A DNA stretch of 64,000 nucleotides from Mycetocola zhadangensis (GCF_003668565.1 NZ_RCWJ01000003.1:186001-250000), one strand, 5' to 3'; shown: positions 54,113-62,697, counted from the first letter of the stretch. A program made the numbers and translations. The notes: generated by a model from the letters alone, not told the origin.

Positions 54113-55015
54113 ATGACAGCGATCGCGCCGAGCCCAGCATCGCGCGCGCCTGTGACCGCGGTCGGCCTGGTGCTGGTCGGCCTGCTGTGCCAGGAGTTCG
54201 GGGCGTCGTTCGCTGTGCTGTTGTTTCCCACTGTCGGGCCGCTCGGCATGGTGGCGCTGCGGCTGGCGTTCTCGGCGATTCTGCTGATGGCCATTGCCCG
54301 GCCGCGGCTGCGCGGATACTCCCGGGGTGACTGGCTCACCCTGTGTGGCTTCGCGATTGCACTCGCCGGCATGAACGCGCTGTTCTACGAGGCGCTCGCG
54401 CGCCTGCCGCTCGGGCCGACGGTGACGATCGAGGTGCTCGGGCCGCTCATCCTCTCGGTGGTGGTGAGCCGGCGCGCCTCGAGCTGGTTGTGGGCGCTGC
54501 TCGCGTTCGTCGGTGTTGTGCTGCTCGGCTGGGGTGGAGTGGACACGCTCGACCCGGTCGGTGTGTTGTTCGCGGCCGGCGCGGGTGCGGGATGGGTGGC
54601 GTACATTTTGCTCTCAGCACGAACGGGAGCGCGGTTTCCGAAGCTCGACGGCCTCGCGATCGCCATGACGATCGGCGCGGCGATCACTCTGCCGTTCGGA
54701 ATCGCCGATGCAGGTGCAGCCCTGTTCTCCCCCGGTATTCTGGCGCTTGGCGCGGCCGTTGCCGTGCTGTCATCGGCGATCCCGTACGCGCTCGAACTGT
54801 TCGCGCTCCGGCGGCTGCCTGCGTCCGCCTTCTCGATCCTCATGAGCCTCGCGCCAGCCATGGCTGCGATCGTCGGTGCGATCGTGCTGCACCAGCAGCT
54901 GACACTGCTCGGCTGGGTTGCCATCGCGCTCGTTGTGGTGGCGAGCGCTGGCGCTGTGCACTCGGCGAGCGCTCGCGCTCGGCGGCGGGTCGGAGTAGGC
55001 GAACCTCTCGCCTGA
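54113..55015 (+). CDS. EamA/RhaT family transporter
   Basis: 300 aa with ten predicted membrane helices in two EamA repeats ('GLVLVGLLCQEFGASFAVLLFPTVGPLGMVALRLAFSAILLM' and 'AAVAVLSSAIPYALELFALRRLPASAFSILMSLAPAMAAIVGAIVLHQQL'). RhtA-like exporters of amino acids or metabolites belong here. Substrate unknown. No good ribosome binding site is visible for the ATG at 54113. Confidence 0.85.
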   Translation: MTAIAPSPASRAPVTAVGLVLVGLLCQEFGASFAVLLFPTVGPLGMVALRLAFSAILLMAIARPRLRGYSRGDWLTLCGFAIALAGMNALFYEALARLPLGPTVTIEVLGPLILSVVVSRRASSWLWALLAFVGVVLLGWGGVDTLDPVGVLFAAGAGAGWVAYILLSARTGARFPKLDGLAIAMTIGAAITLPFGIADAGAALFSPGILALGAAVAVLSSAIPYALELFALRRLPASAFSILMSLAPAMAAIVGAIVLHQQLTLLGWVAIALVVVASAGAVHSASARARRRVGVGEPLA

Positions 55016-55036
55016 GGGGTCGATGCCCGTACTCCG

Positions 55037-55600
55037 CTACCGCTTCACTTTGTAGTGGAGGTAGACCACCCCGGAGTCGAAGGTACGCGTCTCCACCAGT
55101 TCGAGGTTTGACCGGCGCTCATCGTGAGCAAAGTACGGCACCCCACCTCCGACCAGGACGGGCAGCACCCGGATGAGGTACTCATCGATGAGGCCCAACC
55201 CCGCGGCTTCGGCGGCGAGCGTTGCACCACCGATTCCGATGTTGCCTTCCCCCGGCTCCGCGCGCAGGCGTTCGATTTCCTCGGCGAGCCCTCCAGAGGC
55301 GAGACGCGCATTGCCGCGCACCTCCGACAGCGTGGTGGAGAAGACGACCTTGGGGAGCCGATTCCAAATCGTCGCAAACTCACGCTCCAACGCGGTGACG
55401 GACGCATCCTCCTCGGCGCCGTCCCAATAGAGCATCGATTCATACAGTCGCCGGCCGAGCAGGTGGATTCCGAGCGCGCGCACCTCGTCGGTGGCGAGTT
55501 GGAACACCTCTTCGTCCGGCGCAGCCCAATCGAACTGTCCGTCCGGCCCGATCACGTAGCCATCGAGTGACATGGTCAGGGAATAGGTCACGTTTCGCAT
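55037..55600 (-). CDS. Dihydrofolate reductase-like (RibD C-terminal) family protein
   Basis: 187 aa. 'NVTYSLTMSLDGYVIGPDGQFDW', 'LLGRRLYESMLYWDG', 'KVVFSTTLSEV', 'NIGIGGATLAAEAAGLGLIDEYLIRVLPVLVGGGVPYF'. YyaP/YwjB-like reductases; probably NADPH-dependent, true substrate unknown. ATG at 55600 after GGAGG. Confidence 0.88.
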   Translation of the reverse strand: MRNVTYSLTMSLDGYVIGPDGQFDWAAPDEEVFQLATDEVRALGIHLLGRRLYESMLYWDGAEEDASVTALEREFATIWNRLPKVVFSTTLSEVRGNARLASGGLAEEIERLRAEPGEGNIGIGGATLAAEAAGLGLIDEYLIRVLPVLVGGGVPYFAHDERRSNLELVETRTFDSGVVYLHYKVKR

Positions 55601-55730
55601 CTGGAACCTCCACGTTTGTGGCTGCCATCGTATGACTTCCCGTTCACCGCCTTCCAGCGATTCTCGTATCTCGGCTGGCAACTCGCCCGGCGAGATCGCC
55701 GCCCCGTGCTGGCGATGACAGAATGACAGA

Positions 55731-56096
55731 GTGACGTCCAACTACCCCGAGCTCGATGGCTACGAGCCCAGCGACGGTCGCCCACTTCCTTCGCAACGCC
55801 TGCTCAAGCCGATGCGGTTCCTGGTCATCATCGGGGTGATCGCCCTCGTCCTTCCGGGCATCCTCGTCACCATCTCAACCGCGACCCACACCGCGGACGT
55901 AAGTTGCTCGCTCGTTGTCGAGCGGGACGCGCCGTACGCCATCGGTTCGAGCGCTCGGTTCGAGCTAGTCGGGCCCGAGGGCCCTTCCTGGTATTGCTAC
56001 GCCGAGATCCGCGACGAGCCGGACCTCCTGCTCGCGGCACTTGGCCCCATTCCGGGCGCTCCGCCACCACCTCAGCCCGGACTCGTGCGCAGCTAA
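55731..56096 (+). CDS. Small membrane-anchored hypothetical protein
   Basis: 121 aa from the GTG at 55731. A short polar N-terminus, one membrane helix ('MRFLVIIGVIALVLPGILVTI'-type, about 28-48), and an extracytoplasmic part with two Cys and a Pro-rich end 'IPGAPPPPQPG'. No family recognised. Confidence 0.5.
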   Translation: MTSNYPELDGYEPSDGRPLPSQRLLKPMRFLVIIGVIALVLPGILVTISTATHTADVSCSLVVERDAPYAIGSSARFELVGPEGPSWYCYAEIRDEPDLLLAALGPIPGAPPPPQPGLVRS

Positions 56097-56231
56097 GCGA
56101 CAGCGAACCGATACCGCCAGATCGAAAAACCGCAAGCCCTCCCCGGATGTCGGGGACTTGAACCCGCAGCCGCTAACGTTGGAGACGATGCGAAGGCTGT
56201 CGCCTCGCCACGCACAGACAGGGATTACTAA

Positions 56232-56510
56232 GTGATTGTTCACAGGCTGACCGTTGACGGACGCGACTACTTCCTCCCAGACCCGGTGACCGAACTGCGG
56301 GGACAGATCCTCGAAGCGATCAAAGCCGGCGGAGGGTATGTAACGATCCCACCGCTGCGCGGCGGACCGGGTCTCGACATTCTCTTCTCGCCGGGTATGC
56401 CGGTTTCCTGGAGCCAGATCGACGTTGGTGGAGACAGCACCGAGGCTGGCGCTGCTGACGCGGGAGACCACGCTGTCGCCATGGAAGACGACTCCTTCAG
56501 CGGACTCTAA
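56232..56510 (+). CDS. Small hypothetical protein
   Basis: 92 aa from the GTG at 56232. 'VHRLTVDGRDYFLPDPVTELRGQILEAIKAGGGYVTIPPLRGG' and 'LDILFSPGMPVSWSQIDV', then an acidic Ala/Glu tail. The core looks like a small beta-alpha-beta domain. It resembles short uncharacterised proteins I associate with Microbacteriaceae, but I cannot name a family. Confidence 0.6.
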   Translation: MIVHRLTVDGRDYFLPDPVTELRGQILEAIKAGGGYVTIPPLRGGPGLDILFSPGMPVSWSQIDVGGDSTEAGAADAGDHAVAMEDDSFSGL

Positions 56511-56540
56511 GAACCTCGCCCGTTCCTGACGGGAACGTAC

Positions 56541-57293
56541 TCAGTACATTTCCGTCAGGAACCCATCCAGTTCGTCTACGGGCAGCGGCTTGCCAAACAG
56601 GTAGCCCTGCGCGCGATCGCAGTGGATCCGTTGCACCAGATCGAGTTGCTCGGCCGTCTCTACGCCTTCGGCGACCACACGCACGCCTCGCTCCTGCAGC
56701 AGTGCGACGGCCACGGCGATTAACGCGCCGTTGCTCTTGGTCTCCTGAATGAGCGACTTGTCGATTTTGAGCTCGGTGATCGGCAGGTCTCGGAGTTGCG
56801 CCAGCGACGAATGACCGGTGCCGAAGTCGTCGAGGGAGACGCCGAGGCCGATGGCGCGAAGCCGCTCCAGGCGCTGGGCCACCCCGGCAACGTCAGAGAT
56901 AACCTCAGACTCGGTGATCTCAATGGTCAGTGTGCCGGCCGGGAGGTTATATTCCCCGAGAAGGTTGTAGAGCCGGTCGAACACCTCCGGCGTCGCCAAC
57001 TGCAGGGCCGATACGTTCACCGAAACGTGGATCGCAAGACCGTCGCGGCGCCACCGAGCCGCGTGACGGCATCCCTCCTCAAGCATGTACGCACCGATTT
57101 CATGAATCAGGCCCGTTCGTTCAGCGACGGGGATGAAGTCGGCGGGTGGAATCAGGCCTTTCGTCGGGTGGCGCCACCGAGCGAGAGCCTCCACCGCTGT
57201 GATCTTGCCGGTCGTCACGTCGATCTGAGGCTGGAAGTACGCCTCAATCTCTTTTCGTTCGACCGCGCCGACCAGGTCTTCCTCGACACTCAT
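56541..57293 (-). CDS. EAL-domain cyclic-di-GMP phosphodiesterase
   Basis: 250 aa, a stand-alone EAL domain. Seen: 'EAYFQPQIDVTTGKITAVEALARWRHPTKGLIPPADFIPVAE' (EAL motif), 'HVSVNVSALQL', 'LTIEITESEV', 'SLDDFGTGHSSLAQLRDLPITELKIDKSLI' and 'VAEGVETAEQLD': all metal- and base-catalysis residues appear intact, so it should hydrolyse c-di-GMP. The start at 57293 follows GGGAG; upstream in-frame starts exist. It is divergent from the RsbQ/GGDEF operon. Confidence 0.9.
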   Translation of the reverse strand: MSVEEDLVGAVERKEIEAYFQPQIDVTTGKITAVEALARWRHPTKGLIPPADFIPVAERTGLIHEIGAYMLEEGCRHAARWRRDGLAIHVSVNVSALQLATPEVFDRLYNLLGEYNLPAGTLTIEITESEVISDVAGVAQRLERLRAIGLGVSLDDFGTGHSSLAQLRDLPITELKIDKSLIQETKSNGALIAVAVALLQERGVRVVAEGVETAEQLDLVQRIHCDRAQGYLFGKPLPVDELDGFLTEMY

Positions 57294-57423
57294 TTCGCGC
57301 TCCCGCAGCTGACCGACCACATCGTTCGGACAGCAATCGAGGTTGAACGCGAAATAAGCATGATTCATCGTGCATGCTGCATACACGAAAAATCTACGCT
57401 CCCACCCGGGGGGTGAGTGTGCG

Positions 57424-57429
57424 TATAAT
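57424..57429 (+). promoter_or_regulatory. Possible -10 element in the EAL/RsbQ divergent region
   Basis: TATAAT stands out in this G/C-rich DNA about 155 nt before the hydrolase GTG. No clear -35 is visible, and a CACCC/GGGTG hairpin lies just upstream. The leader would be long, so the assignment is weak. Confidence 0.3.
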
Positions 57430-57584
57430 TTCCGCCCGCCGTTCGGCGCCTGCGAATTTCCGTCGGATTACTCCTCTTGCTTTGCTCCGAAACGCGCGCT
57501 CCACTACGATTTTCTGAGCCGACATCGCGCGGCACCGACGAGTGGTTTCTCGGATTTTCGTCAGGGTTATCAGCAGGAGCCGCA

Positions 57585-58397
57585 GTGAGTACAGATCAGT
57601 TGAGTCATGTCCGCGCCAGGAACAATGTGACGGTGTCAGGCAACCCCTCTGGACGGCCAATTGTTTTCGCGCACGGATTCGGGTGCAGTTCGGAGATGTG
57701 GCACGCTGTCGCCCCTCGATTCGAGGACGAGCATTGTGTTGTGCGATTCGATCACGTCGGGGCTGGCCGAAGCGACCTGAGTGCCTACGACAAGGGTAAA
57801 TACGACTCTCTCCACGGCTACGCGGACGATGTGCTCGAGATCCTCGATGACCTCGACCTTACCGATGCGGTTTTCGTCGGGCACTCGGTGAGCGCGATGA
57901 TCGGGGTGCTCGCGGCAACGAAGAATCCGGCCAGGTTCGGGGCGCTCATCCTCGTTGGCCCATCGCCCCGTTACATCAACGCCGACGGGTACGTTGGCGG
58001 CTTCGAACGGGCCGACATTGACGCGCTCCTGGACTCGCTCGACGCGAACTACCTCGGCTGGTCCGCCTCAATGGCACCACTCATCATGGGGAACAGCTCC
58101 CAGCCCGAACTCGGCGAGATGTTGACCGAGAGCTTCTGCAGTATCGACCCCACCATTGCTCGGCACTTCGCCCGCGTTACTTTCCTCTCGGACAACCGTC
58201 ACGACCTCCCCCTGGTCACGACTCCGACGCTCGTGTTGCAGTCCCAGCAAGACATCATCGCTCCCCTCGAAGTTGGACAGTTCGTGCACGAGTCGATCCC
58301 GGGCAGCGTCCTGGTTGTGCTCGACGCCACAGGGCATTGTCCGAACCTCTCGGCGCCTGACGAGCTCACCGCCGAGATCCAGGCGTTCCTCCGGTGA
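57585..58397 (+). CDS. RsbQ/KAI2-like alpha/beta-hydrolase
   Basis: 270 aa, essentially the length of Bacillus RsbQ (269). Seen: 'FAHGFGCSSEMWHAVAPRF', 'VVRFDHVGAGRSDLSAYDKGKYDSLHGYADDVLEILDDL', Ser101 in 'VGHSVSAMIG', 'LILVGPSPRYIN', Asp223 in 'LQSQQDIIAP' and His251 in 'DATGHCPNL'. RsbQ binds or hydrolyses a small hydrophobic ligand and activates the PAS-domain phosphatase RsbP. Here the GTGA-coupled partner is a PAS-GAF-GGDEF protein instead. GTG start with GGAG. Confidence 0.88.
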   Translation: MSTDQLSHVRARNNVTVSGNPSGRPIVFAHGFGCSSEMWHAVAPRFEDEHCVVRFDHVGAGRSDLSAYDKGKYDSLHGYADDVLEILDDLDLTDAVFVGHSVSAMIGVLAATKNPARFGALILVGPSPRYINADGYVGGFERADIDALLDSLDANYLGWSASMAPLIMGNSSQPELGEMLTESFCSIDPTIARHFARVTFLSDNRHDLPLVTTPTLVLQSQQDIIAPLEVGQFVHESIPGSVLVVLDATGHCPNLSAPDELTAEIQAFLR

Positions 58398-59830
58398 CCG
58401 ACCCGGCCGGTGTCGGTCCTGCAGAGCCCTCCCCTGCGCAACCAGGCAGCGACTTCGAGGACCTTTACGAGAATGCTCCGTGTGGCTATCTGGTGACGTC
58501 GGCCGACGGCAGGATCACGTCGGTGAACACCACCTTCACCCGAATGATCGGCCACCCGCCTCACGAACTGCTCGGGCGCAATTTCCAGGCGTTGCTCACC
58601 GTTGGAAGCCAGCTGTTCCACGAAACCCGGTACGTGCCGACGCTCCGGCTGCGAGGACGAGTCGACGAGATCGTGCTGTCCTTGCAGTGCGCAGACGGAA
58701 CCAACCTGCACACCATGATCAACGCCATCCAGAACGGCGTGTCAGGTGAGGTGCGTCTCGCCGTCTTCGACTCCACTGCACGTCGCGACTACGAACGCGA
58801 GCTTCTTGAGGCTCGGCGCGCGGCCGAAACGTCAGAGGCGCAGGTCCGGATCCTGCAGCAGGCGTCGACCGCATTCACCCTCGCAGACACGGAGAGTGCC
58901 CTCACGGCGGCTCTCGCGGAAAACGTACGCGAGGCATTCTCGTCCAGTTTCACGGCAATCCTGCTCTTCGACGAAGCCGGGGTGCTTCAGCTCGCAACCG
59001 GGTCGCATCCGCTTCTCGAATATATTCACGCCGGGTGGGACACTCCGTCCACTGACGCCGTTCGCCTCAACCAGGTTGTCATCGTCCCCAACCTCGACGA
59101 AGCCCAGAAGATGTACCCGCACCTGGTCCCGGTCTATCACGCCAACCAGCTGCAGACCGCGATCGCCTCACCGCTCACCGACAAGGGCAAACCGGTCGGA
59201 GTAATCTCGTCGTTCTTTCGGCGGGAGCGCAACTTTGACCCGGAACTTCTCGAACTGCTCGGCACCCTGACCCAGCAGGCGTCGCACGTGCTCGCGCGCA
59301 TCCGGCTGCAGGGGCAGCTCGCTCGCATGGCACTGCACGACCAGCTCACCGGGCTGGCGAACCGCCAGTTGCTTCAGGTGCGACTGAACCAGGCGATCGC
59401 CGCGGCCGAACGCAGCGGGCGGCCACTCGCCGTTGTGTTTCTCGACCTCGACGGCTTCAAAGTTGTCAACGACAACTGCGGGCACGCCATCGGCGATTCG
59501 GTGCTGAGCCAGGTGGCCGACCGTCTGCGCACATCGGTGCGCGCGGCCGACACCATCGGGCGATACGGCGGTGACGAGTTCGTTGTCATTTGTGAAGACA
59601 CCGACGCGGATGCCGTCAGTCACGTCACCGACCGGATCCTCGCGTCGGTCCGAGAACCGCTTGAGGGCGTGCCGGACGAGTACCCGGTCTCAGCGTCGAT
59701 CGGAGTCGCGTTGCTGGTGCCGGACGCCGGGTCCGCTGTCACGACAGACGGCATCCTCGGGCTCGCCGACGCTGCGATGTACCAGTCGAAGAATGCCGGC
59801 AAGGACCGGGTCACCGTCGTCGTCGTTTAG
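58394..59830 (+). CDS. PAS-GAF-GGDEF diguanylate cyclase coupled to RsbQ-like hydrolase
   Basis: 478 aa. PAS domain (about 21-115: 'LYENAPCGYLVTSADGRITSVNTTFTRMIG', 'SQLFHETRYVPTLRLRGRVDEIVLSL'), the type found in RsbP-like proteins; a short helical linker (about 125-150); GAF domain (about 150-305); GGDEF domain (about 313-478) with intact GGDEF at 392-396 and an RxxD inhibitory site (383-386) five residues before it. It should make c-di-GMP under product inhibition. No membrane segment. The GTG start overlaps the hydrolase stop by 4 nt. Confidence 0.9.
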   Translation: MTDPAGVGPAEPSPAQPGSDFEDLYENAPCGYLVTSADGRITSVNTTFTRMIGHPPHELLGRNFQALLTVGSQLFHETRYVPTLRLRGRVDEIVLSLQCADGTNLHTMINAIQNGVSGEVRLAVFDSTARRDYERELLEARRAAETSEAQVRILQQASTAFTLADTESALTAALAENVREAFSSSFTAILLFDEAGVLQLATGSHPLLEYIHAGWDTPSTDAVRLNQVVIVPNLDEAQKMYPHLVPVYHANQLQTAIASPLTDKGKPVGVISSFFRRERNFDPELLELLGTLTQQASHVLARIRLQGQLARMALHDQLTGLANRQLLQVRLNQAIAAAERSGRPLAVVFLDLDGFKVVNDNCGHAIGDSVLSQVADRLRTSVRAADTIGRYGGDEFVVICEDTDADAVSHVTDRILASVREPLEGVPDEYPVSASIGVALLVPDAGSAVTTDGILGLADAAMYQSKNAGKDRVTVVVV

Positions 59831-59959
59831 GCCTTGCCTGACAAGTCACCGGCGAACCGTATTGTGGTGCGGAAAACGGGTGAGCGCTCCCATAGAATCA
59901 AGAAGTCCGTTCGGCCATCTGCCGAGGGGGCTTTTCAATGCATGACGGAGGTTTGCCCG

Positions 59960-60289
59960 GTGGGAACGCTCACTTACGACTCAAAAGTGACAGCATCGAT
60001 CGACGATCGGATTCTTGCTCACCTCCAGATCGTGATGATGGCGAAGCTGCGGCGCGGCGAATCGTTCGCGTTCACCTGGAGTGAGAAGGCAAACGGCCTC
60101 GGTCGAACCACCATCTGGATTCACTCGGCGATCTCGTTGACCTTCCAGTACTACGGCGGCAAGAGCCCGCTCATCAACTCGGCCTGGGTGCAGGCCCTCG
60201 TGCGATCGTCGAACTCCGTGTCCGGGCTCGAGATTGTGCCTGAGCCGCCGGCCAGTTCCGCGCGGCCAGCGCCCGATCCCGCAGTCTAG
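59960..60289 (+). CDS. DUF7882-type small protein
   Basis: 109 aa. 'GTLTYDSKVTASIDDRILAHLQIVMMAKLRRGESFAFTW' and 'RTTIWIHSAISLTFQYYGGKSPLINSAWVQALVRSSNSVSGLEIVPEP' match a protein family widespread in Microbacteriaceae, sometimes mislabelled as DNA ligase. Function unknown. GTG at 59960 after GGAGG. Useful as a lineage marker. Confidence 0.8.
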   Translation: MGTLTYDSKVTASIDDRILAHLQIVMMAKLRRGESFAFTWSEKANGLGRTTIWIHSAISLTFQYYGGKSPLINSAWVQALVRSSNSVSGLEIVPEPPASSARPAPDPAV

Positions 60290-60364
60290 CTTCGGTCGTT
60301 TCTCGCGCTGCCTGGGTCGTTCGCGTCGGCCGGGCGGAGTTCCGCATCGCGCCCCAGCGTTCGT

Positions 60365-60413
60365 GTGACACTTTTGGTGGGTGCCAGCGCCGGCGACCCA
60401 CAACAACTGTCAC
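60365..60413. repeat. GTGACA...GTGGGT palindrome, copy 1
   Basis: GTGACA (60365-60370) and GTGGGT (60377-60382) are mirrored by ACCCAC (60396-60401) and TGTCAC (60408-60413). A second copy lies 83 bp on, both between convergent genes. Confidence 0.75.
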
Positions 60414-60447
60414 CTGAGCCGAAGTGCCCGTTTGGGCCGCCGGATTC

Positions 60448-60500
60448 GAGTGACACTTGTGGTGGGTTGGCGTGCCTGCAACCCACAACTACTGTCACTC
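60448..60500. repeat. GTGACA...GTGGGT palindrome, copy 2
   Basis: GAGTGACA (60448-60455) and GTGGGT (60462-60467) are mirrored by ACCCAC (60481-60486) and TGTCACTC (60493-60500). Arms longer and better paired than copy 1. Possible REP-like element or terminator. Confidence 0.8.
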
Positions 60501-60582
60501 GAAGCGCTGCCAGCCTGCAAACACAACGGACACGACGCCCGACGAGCGCAATGCGAATGCGATGAGCCATCGGGGTAGACGC

Positions 60583-61569
60583 TCAGCGGTGGGAGGACAC
60601 CCTTGGGTCGCGAACGACGTCGGGCAGCTCTGGCACCGGGACGATCACGATATCCTGCACCTTCCAGTCCAGGTCGACGCACGCCTCCCGAGCCTCATCG
60701 AGCTGGGTGACGGTGATTTCCCGCGGATGACGGGGCACCACAAAAGCCTCGATGTGAAAAACGTGACCCTGATCGCGTACGCGGGAACCGGCATCCGCTA
60801 TCCAATCCAGTGAGCGCAGGTAGTCATCGACCTGGTCGACGATCGGGTGCGGTTTCGCGTCGTCGAAGGTCATGGCGCGCATGTCCATGAGGTCTTCGAT
60901 CGCCGCCCGGATGTTCTTCACTCCGTCCCAGAGGATGCTTCCGGCGATGAACAGCGCCGCAGCGGAGTCAGCCCACCACAGCCCGAGGCCGATCCCGCCG
61001 ACTCCGACGATGGAGCCGACGGCGGTCATCCAGTCGGCCTTGTTCATGTCGGCGTCGGCATAGAGCACCTTGTCGTGCAGTTCGCGGGCGAGCTTCATCT
61101 TGGCGCGACCGATGAACACCGGCGGCAGCGCGATGAGTGCCATCACACCCATCATCAGCCAACCGAGCCAGAACACCTGGCCGAACAGTTCGACCGAACC
61201 GATGCTCGGGTGCTCGGCGGCGAGCAGCCCGGACGCCGAGTCGACGATGAGGAAACTGCCCATCGTCACGAGCGCGACCGCAGCGACGAGGTGCCCGACG
61301 CCGACCGAGCGGTGATAACCGTACGGATGCTTCACCGTTGGTTTGCGCCGGGCAACACGAACCGCAACCAGGAACACGATCGGCGGGATGAACGACAGCA
61401 GGTCCTCGATCCAGGCAGCCTTCATGGCCTGCGAGTTGCCGAGCACGAGAAACACCAGCGTGACGCTGACGGCCAGGAAGGCGATGGTGATCCACTCGAG
61501 CCGGATCGCTTTTTTGAGGATCTCCGCCTGCTTCGCGGGAAGCGCGGTGTGACCGAAGCTGATCGTCAT
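60583..61569 (-). CDS. Cation diffusion facilitator family transporter
   Basis: 328 aa, six membrane helices and a C-terminal cytoplasmic domain. Seen: 'AWIEDLLSFIPPIVFLVAVRVARRKP' (TM2 with acidic metal-site residues), 'HPYGYHRSVGVGHLVAAVALV', 'ADADMNKADWMTAVGSIVGV' (TM5). Exports divalent metal ions with proton exchange. It is ATGA-coupled downstream of a binding-protein-like lipoprotein. Confidence 0.88.
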   Translation of the reverse strand: MTISFGHTALPAKQAEILKKAIRLEWITIAFLAVSVTLVFLVLGNSQAMKAAWIEDLLSFIPPIVFLVAVRVARRKPTVKHPYGYHRSVGVGHLVAAVALVTMGSFLIVDSASGLLAAEHPSIGSVELFGQVFWLGWLMMGVMALIALPPVFIGRAKMKLARELHDKVLYADADMNKADWMTAVGSIVGVGGIGLGLWWADSAAALFIAGSILWDGVKNIRAAIEDLMDMRAMTFDDAKPHPIVDQVDDYLRSLDWIADAGSRVRDQGHVFHIEAFVVPRHPREITVTQLDEAREACVDLDWKVQDIVIVPVPELPDVVRDPRVSSHR

Positions 61570-62048
61570 GGTGCGCTCTCCTGGCTTCCAAGGAACCTCT
61601 CCAACTCGACGAGGAACGCGTTCTCCCCCATCGCCGCGGCCATCACGTGCTTTCGAGTCGCGCCATCGTCGGTGGTCACCTGGTCGAACGGCTTGGTGAT
61701 CGCCGCCTTCTCCGACCAGGGCGTGGTGTCGGTGAGGCCGCCGATGACCATGTCGAGCCGCCCGGCCGCGAGGTCGGTGAAGAGCTTCTCCTCACCGCCC
61801 TCTGTCCACACCACTTCAGCGTCGATGGTGTCGGCGAACTCTTCCACGAGTGTGACTTCGATTCCGGATGCTTCGCCACCGTCGGTCATATCGGCCCAGT
61901 TTCCGTTTGGCGACAGTCCAACCCGCAGTGTTCCACCCGTGACTCGCTCGAGGGTGCCATCGGGGTCGGCGGGAAACTGCGACGCGCAGCCGGTGAGACT
62001 CAGCACCAGGCCGGCGGCGGCGAGCGCTCGGATCGCGGGAGTGTTCAT
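61566..62048 (-). CDS. Short periplasmic-binding-protein-like lipoprotein (one lobe)
   Basis: 160 aa. Lipobox 'LSLTGCASQ'. 'GGTLRVGLSPNGNWADMTDGGEASGIEVTLVEEFADTI', 'VWTEGGEEKLFTDLAAGRLDMVIGGLTDTTPWSEKAAITKPF' are lobe 1 of family 3 solute-binding proteins. The chain then jumps to 'KHVMAAAMGENAFLVELERFL', the usual C-terminal end, so lobe 2 is missing. Coupled to a CDF exporter. Perhaps an extracytoplasmic metal or metabolite sensor (inference). Confidence 0.8.
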   Translation of the reverse strand: MNTPAIRALAAAGLVLSLTGCASQFPADPDGTLERVTGGTLRVGLSPNGNWADMTDGGEASGIEVTLVEEFADTIDAEVVWTEGGEEKLFTDLAAGRLDMVIGGLTDTTPWSEKAAITKPFDQVTTDDGATRKHVMAAAMGENAFLVELERFLGSQESAP

Positions 62049-62230
62049 GCCCACACCATAACGAGAAGCACAGCCGCCGATCTGGAGCTTGACAGGCCGC
62101 GACAACTGTGGGGCGAACGGGCGATCATCCGCCCTGCGCTAGTGTCGAACGAGCACTGCCCCGAGCGTCTTTTCGGGACGCCCGAATCCGGGAAACCGCA
62201 ATGACCGAACGACTGAATGAGGACAAACCT

Positions 62231-62632
62231 GTGAAGATCCGCAAGCTGAGTGCCGTTGTTCTTGCCGGCCTGGTCGCGACGGTCCTTGTGGCATGCGGCG
62301 GAGGATCCGCGGTGGCATCCAAGACGGAGTCATCACTGAATGAGGTGCCGGGTGTGGTGTCCGCGAAAACCGAGTTCCGGAACAGCGCAGGCATGAGCTC
62401 GCGCATCAATGTGCGCATCATCGCGTCACCCGATGCCGACCTGTACACCGTGCTTGACGATTCGCTTCGCGCGTTTGCTGACGCGTCAGGAGACACAAAG
62501 GGCTCCATCTCCGTGTCATATTACGTGCACACCGAGGGAGCCGAAGAGACCGGCATCCGTCCCGATGCTGCCGGCCTGAAAACGACGCCGTCGGTGGACG
62601 ACATCCGCAACTACGCCGGTTACGGCGGCTAA
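62231..62632 (+). CDS. Small lipoprotein of unknown function
   Basis: 133 aa from the GTG at 62231 (GAGGA upstream; an ATG at 62201 is possible). Signal peptide 'KIRKLSAVVLAGLVATVLVACG', lipidated Cys, then about 110 residues with 'LNEVPGVVSAKTEFRNSAGMSSRINVRIIASPDADLYTVLDDSLRAFA', suggesting a small ferredoxin-like fold. No family recognised. Divergent from the binding-protein-like gene. Confidence 0.65.
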   Translation: MKIRKLSAVVLAGLVATVLVACGGGSAVASKTESSLNEVPGVVSAKTEFRNSAGMSSRINVRIIASPDADLYTVLDDSLRAFADASGDTKGSISVSYYVHTEGAEETGIRPDAAGLKTTPSVDDIRNYAGYGG

Positions 62633-62697
62633 ACCTCACGTGAGCGTCGCGCGAGTATGCCGCACTCGAGCGGCGTCTCGCCAAATATGACGAAACA

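Noticed and set aside
56101-56200. Complete tRNA gene
   Set aside because: Only a T-arm-like segment is present; no cloverleaf can be formed.
59960-60289. ATP-dependent DNA ligase
   Set aside because: Relatives sometimes bear this name, but the protein is 109 aa and has no ligase motifs.
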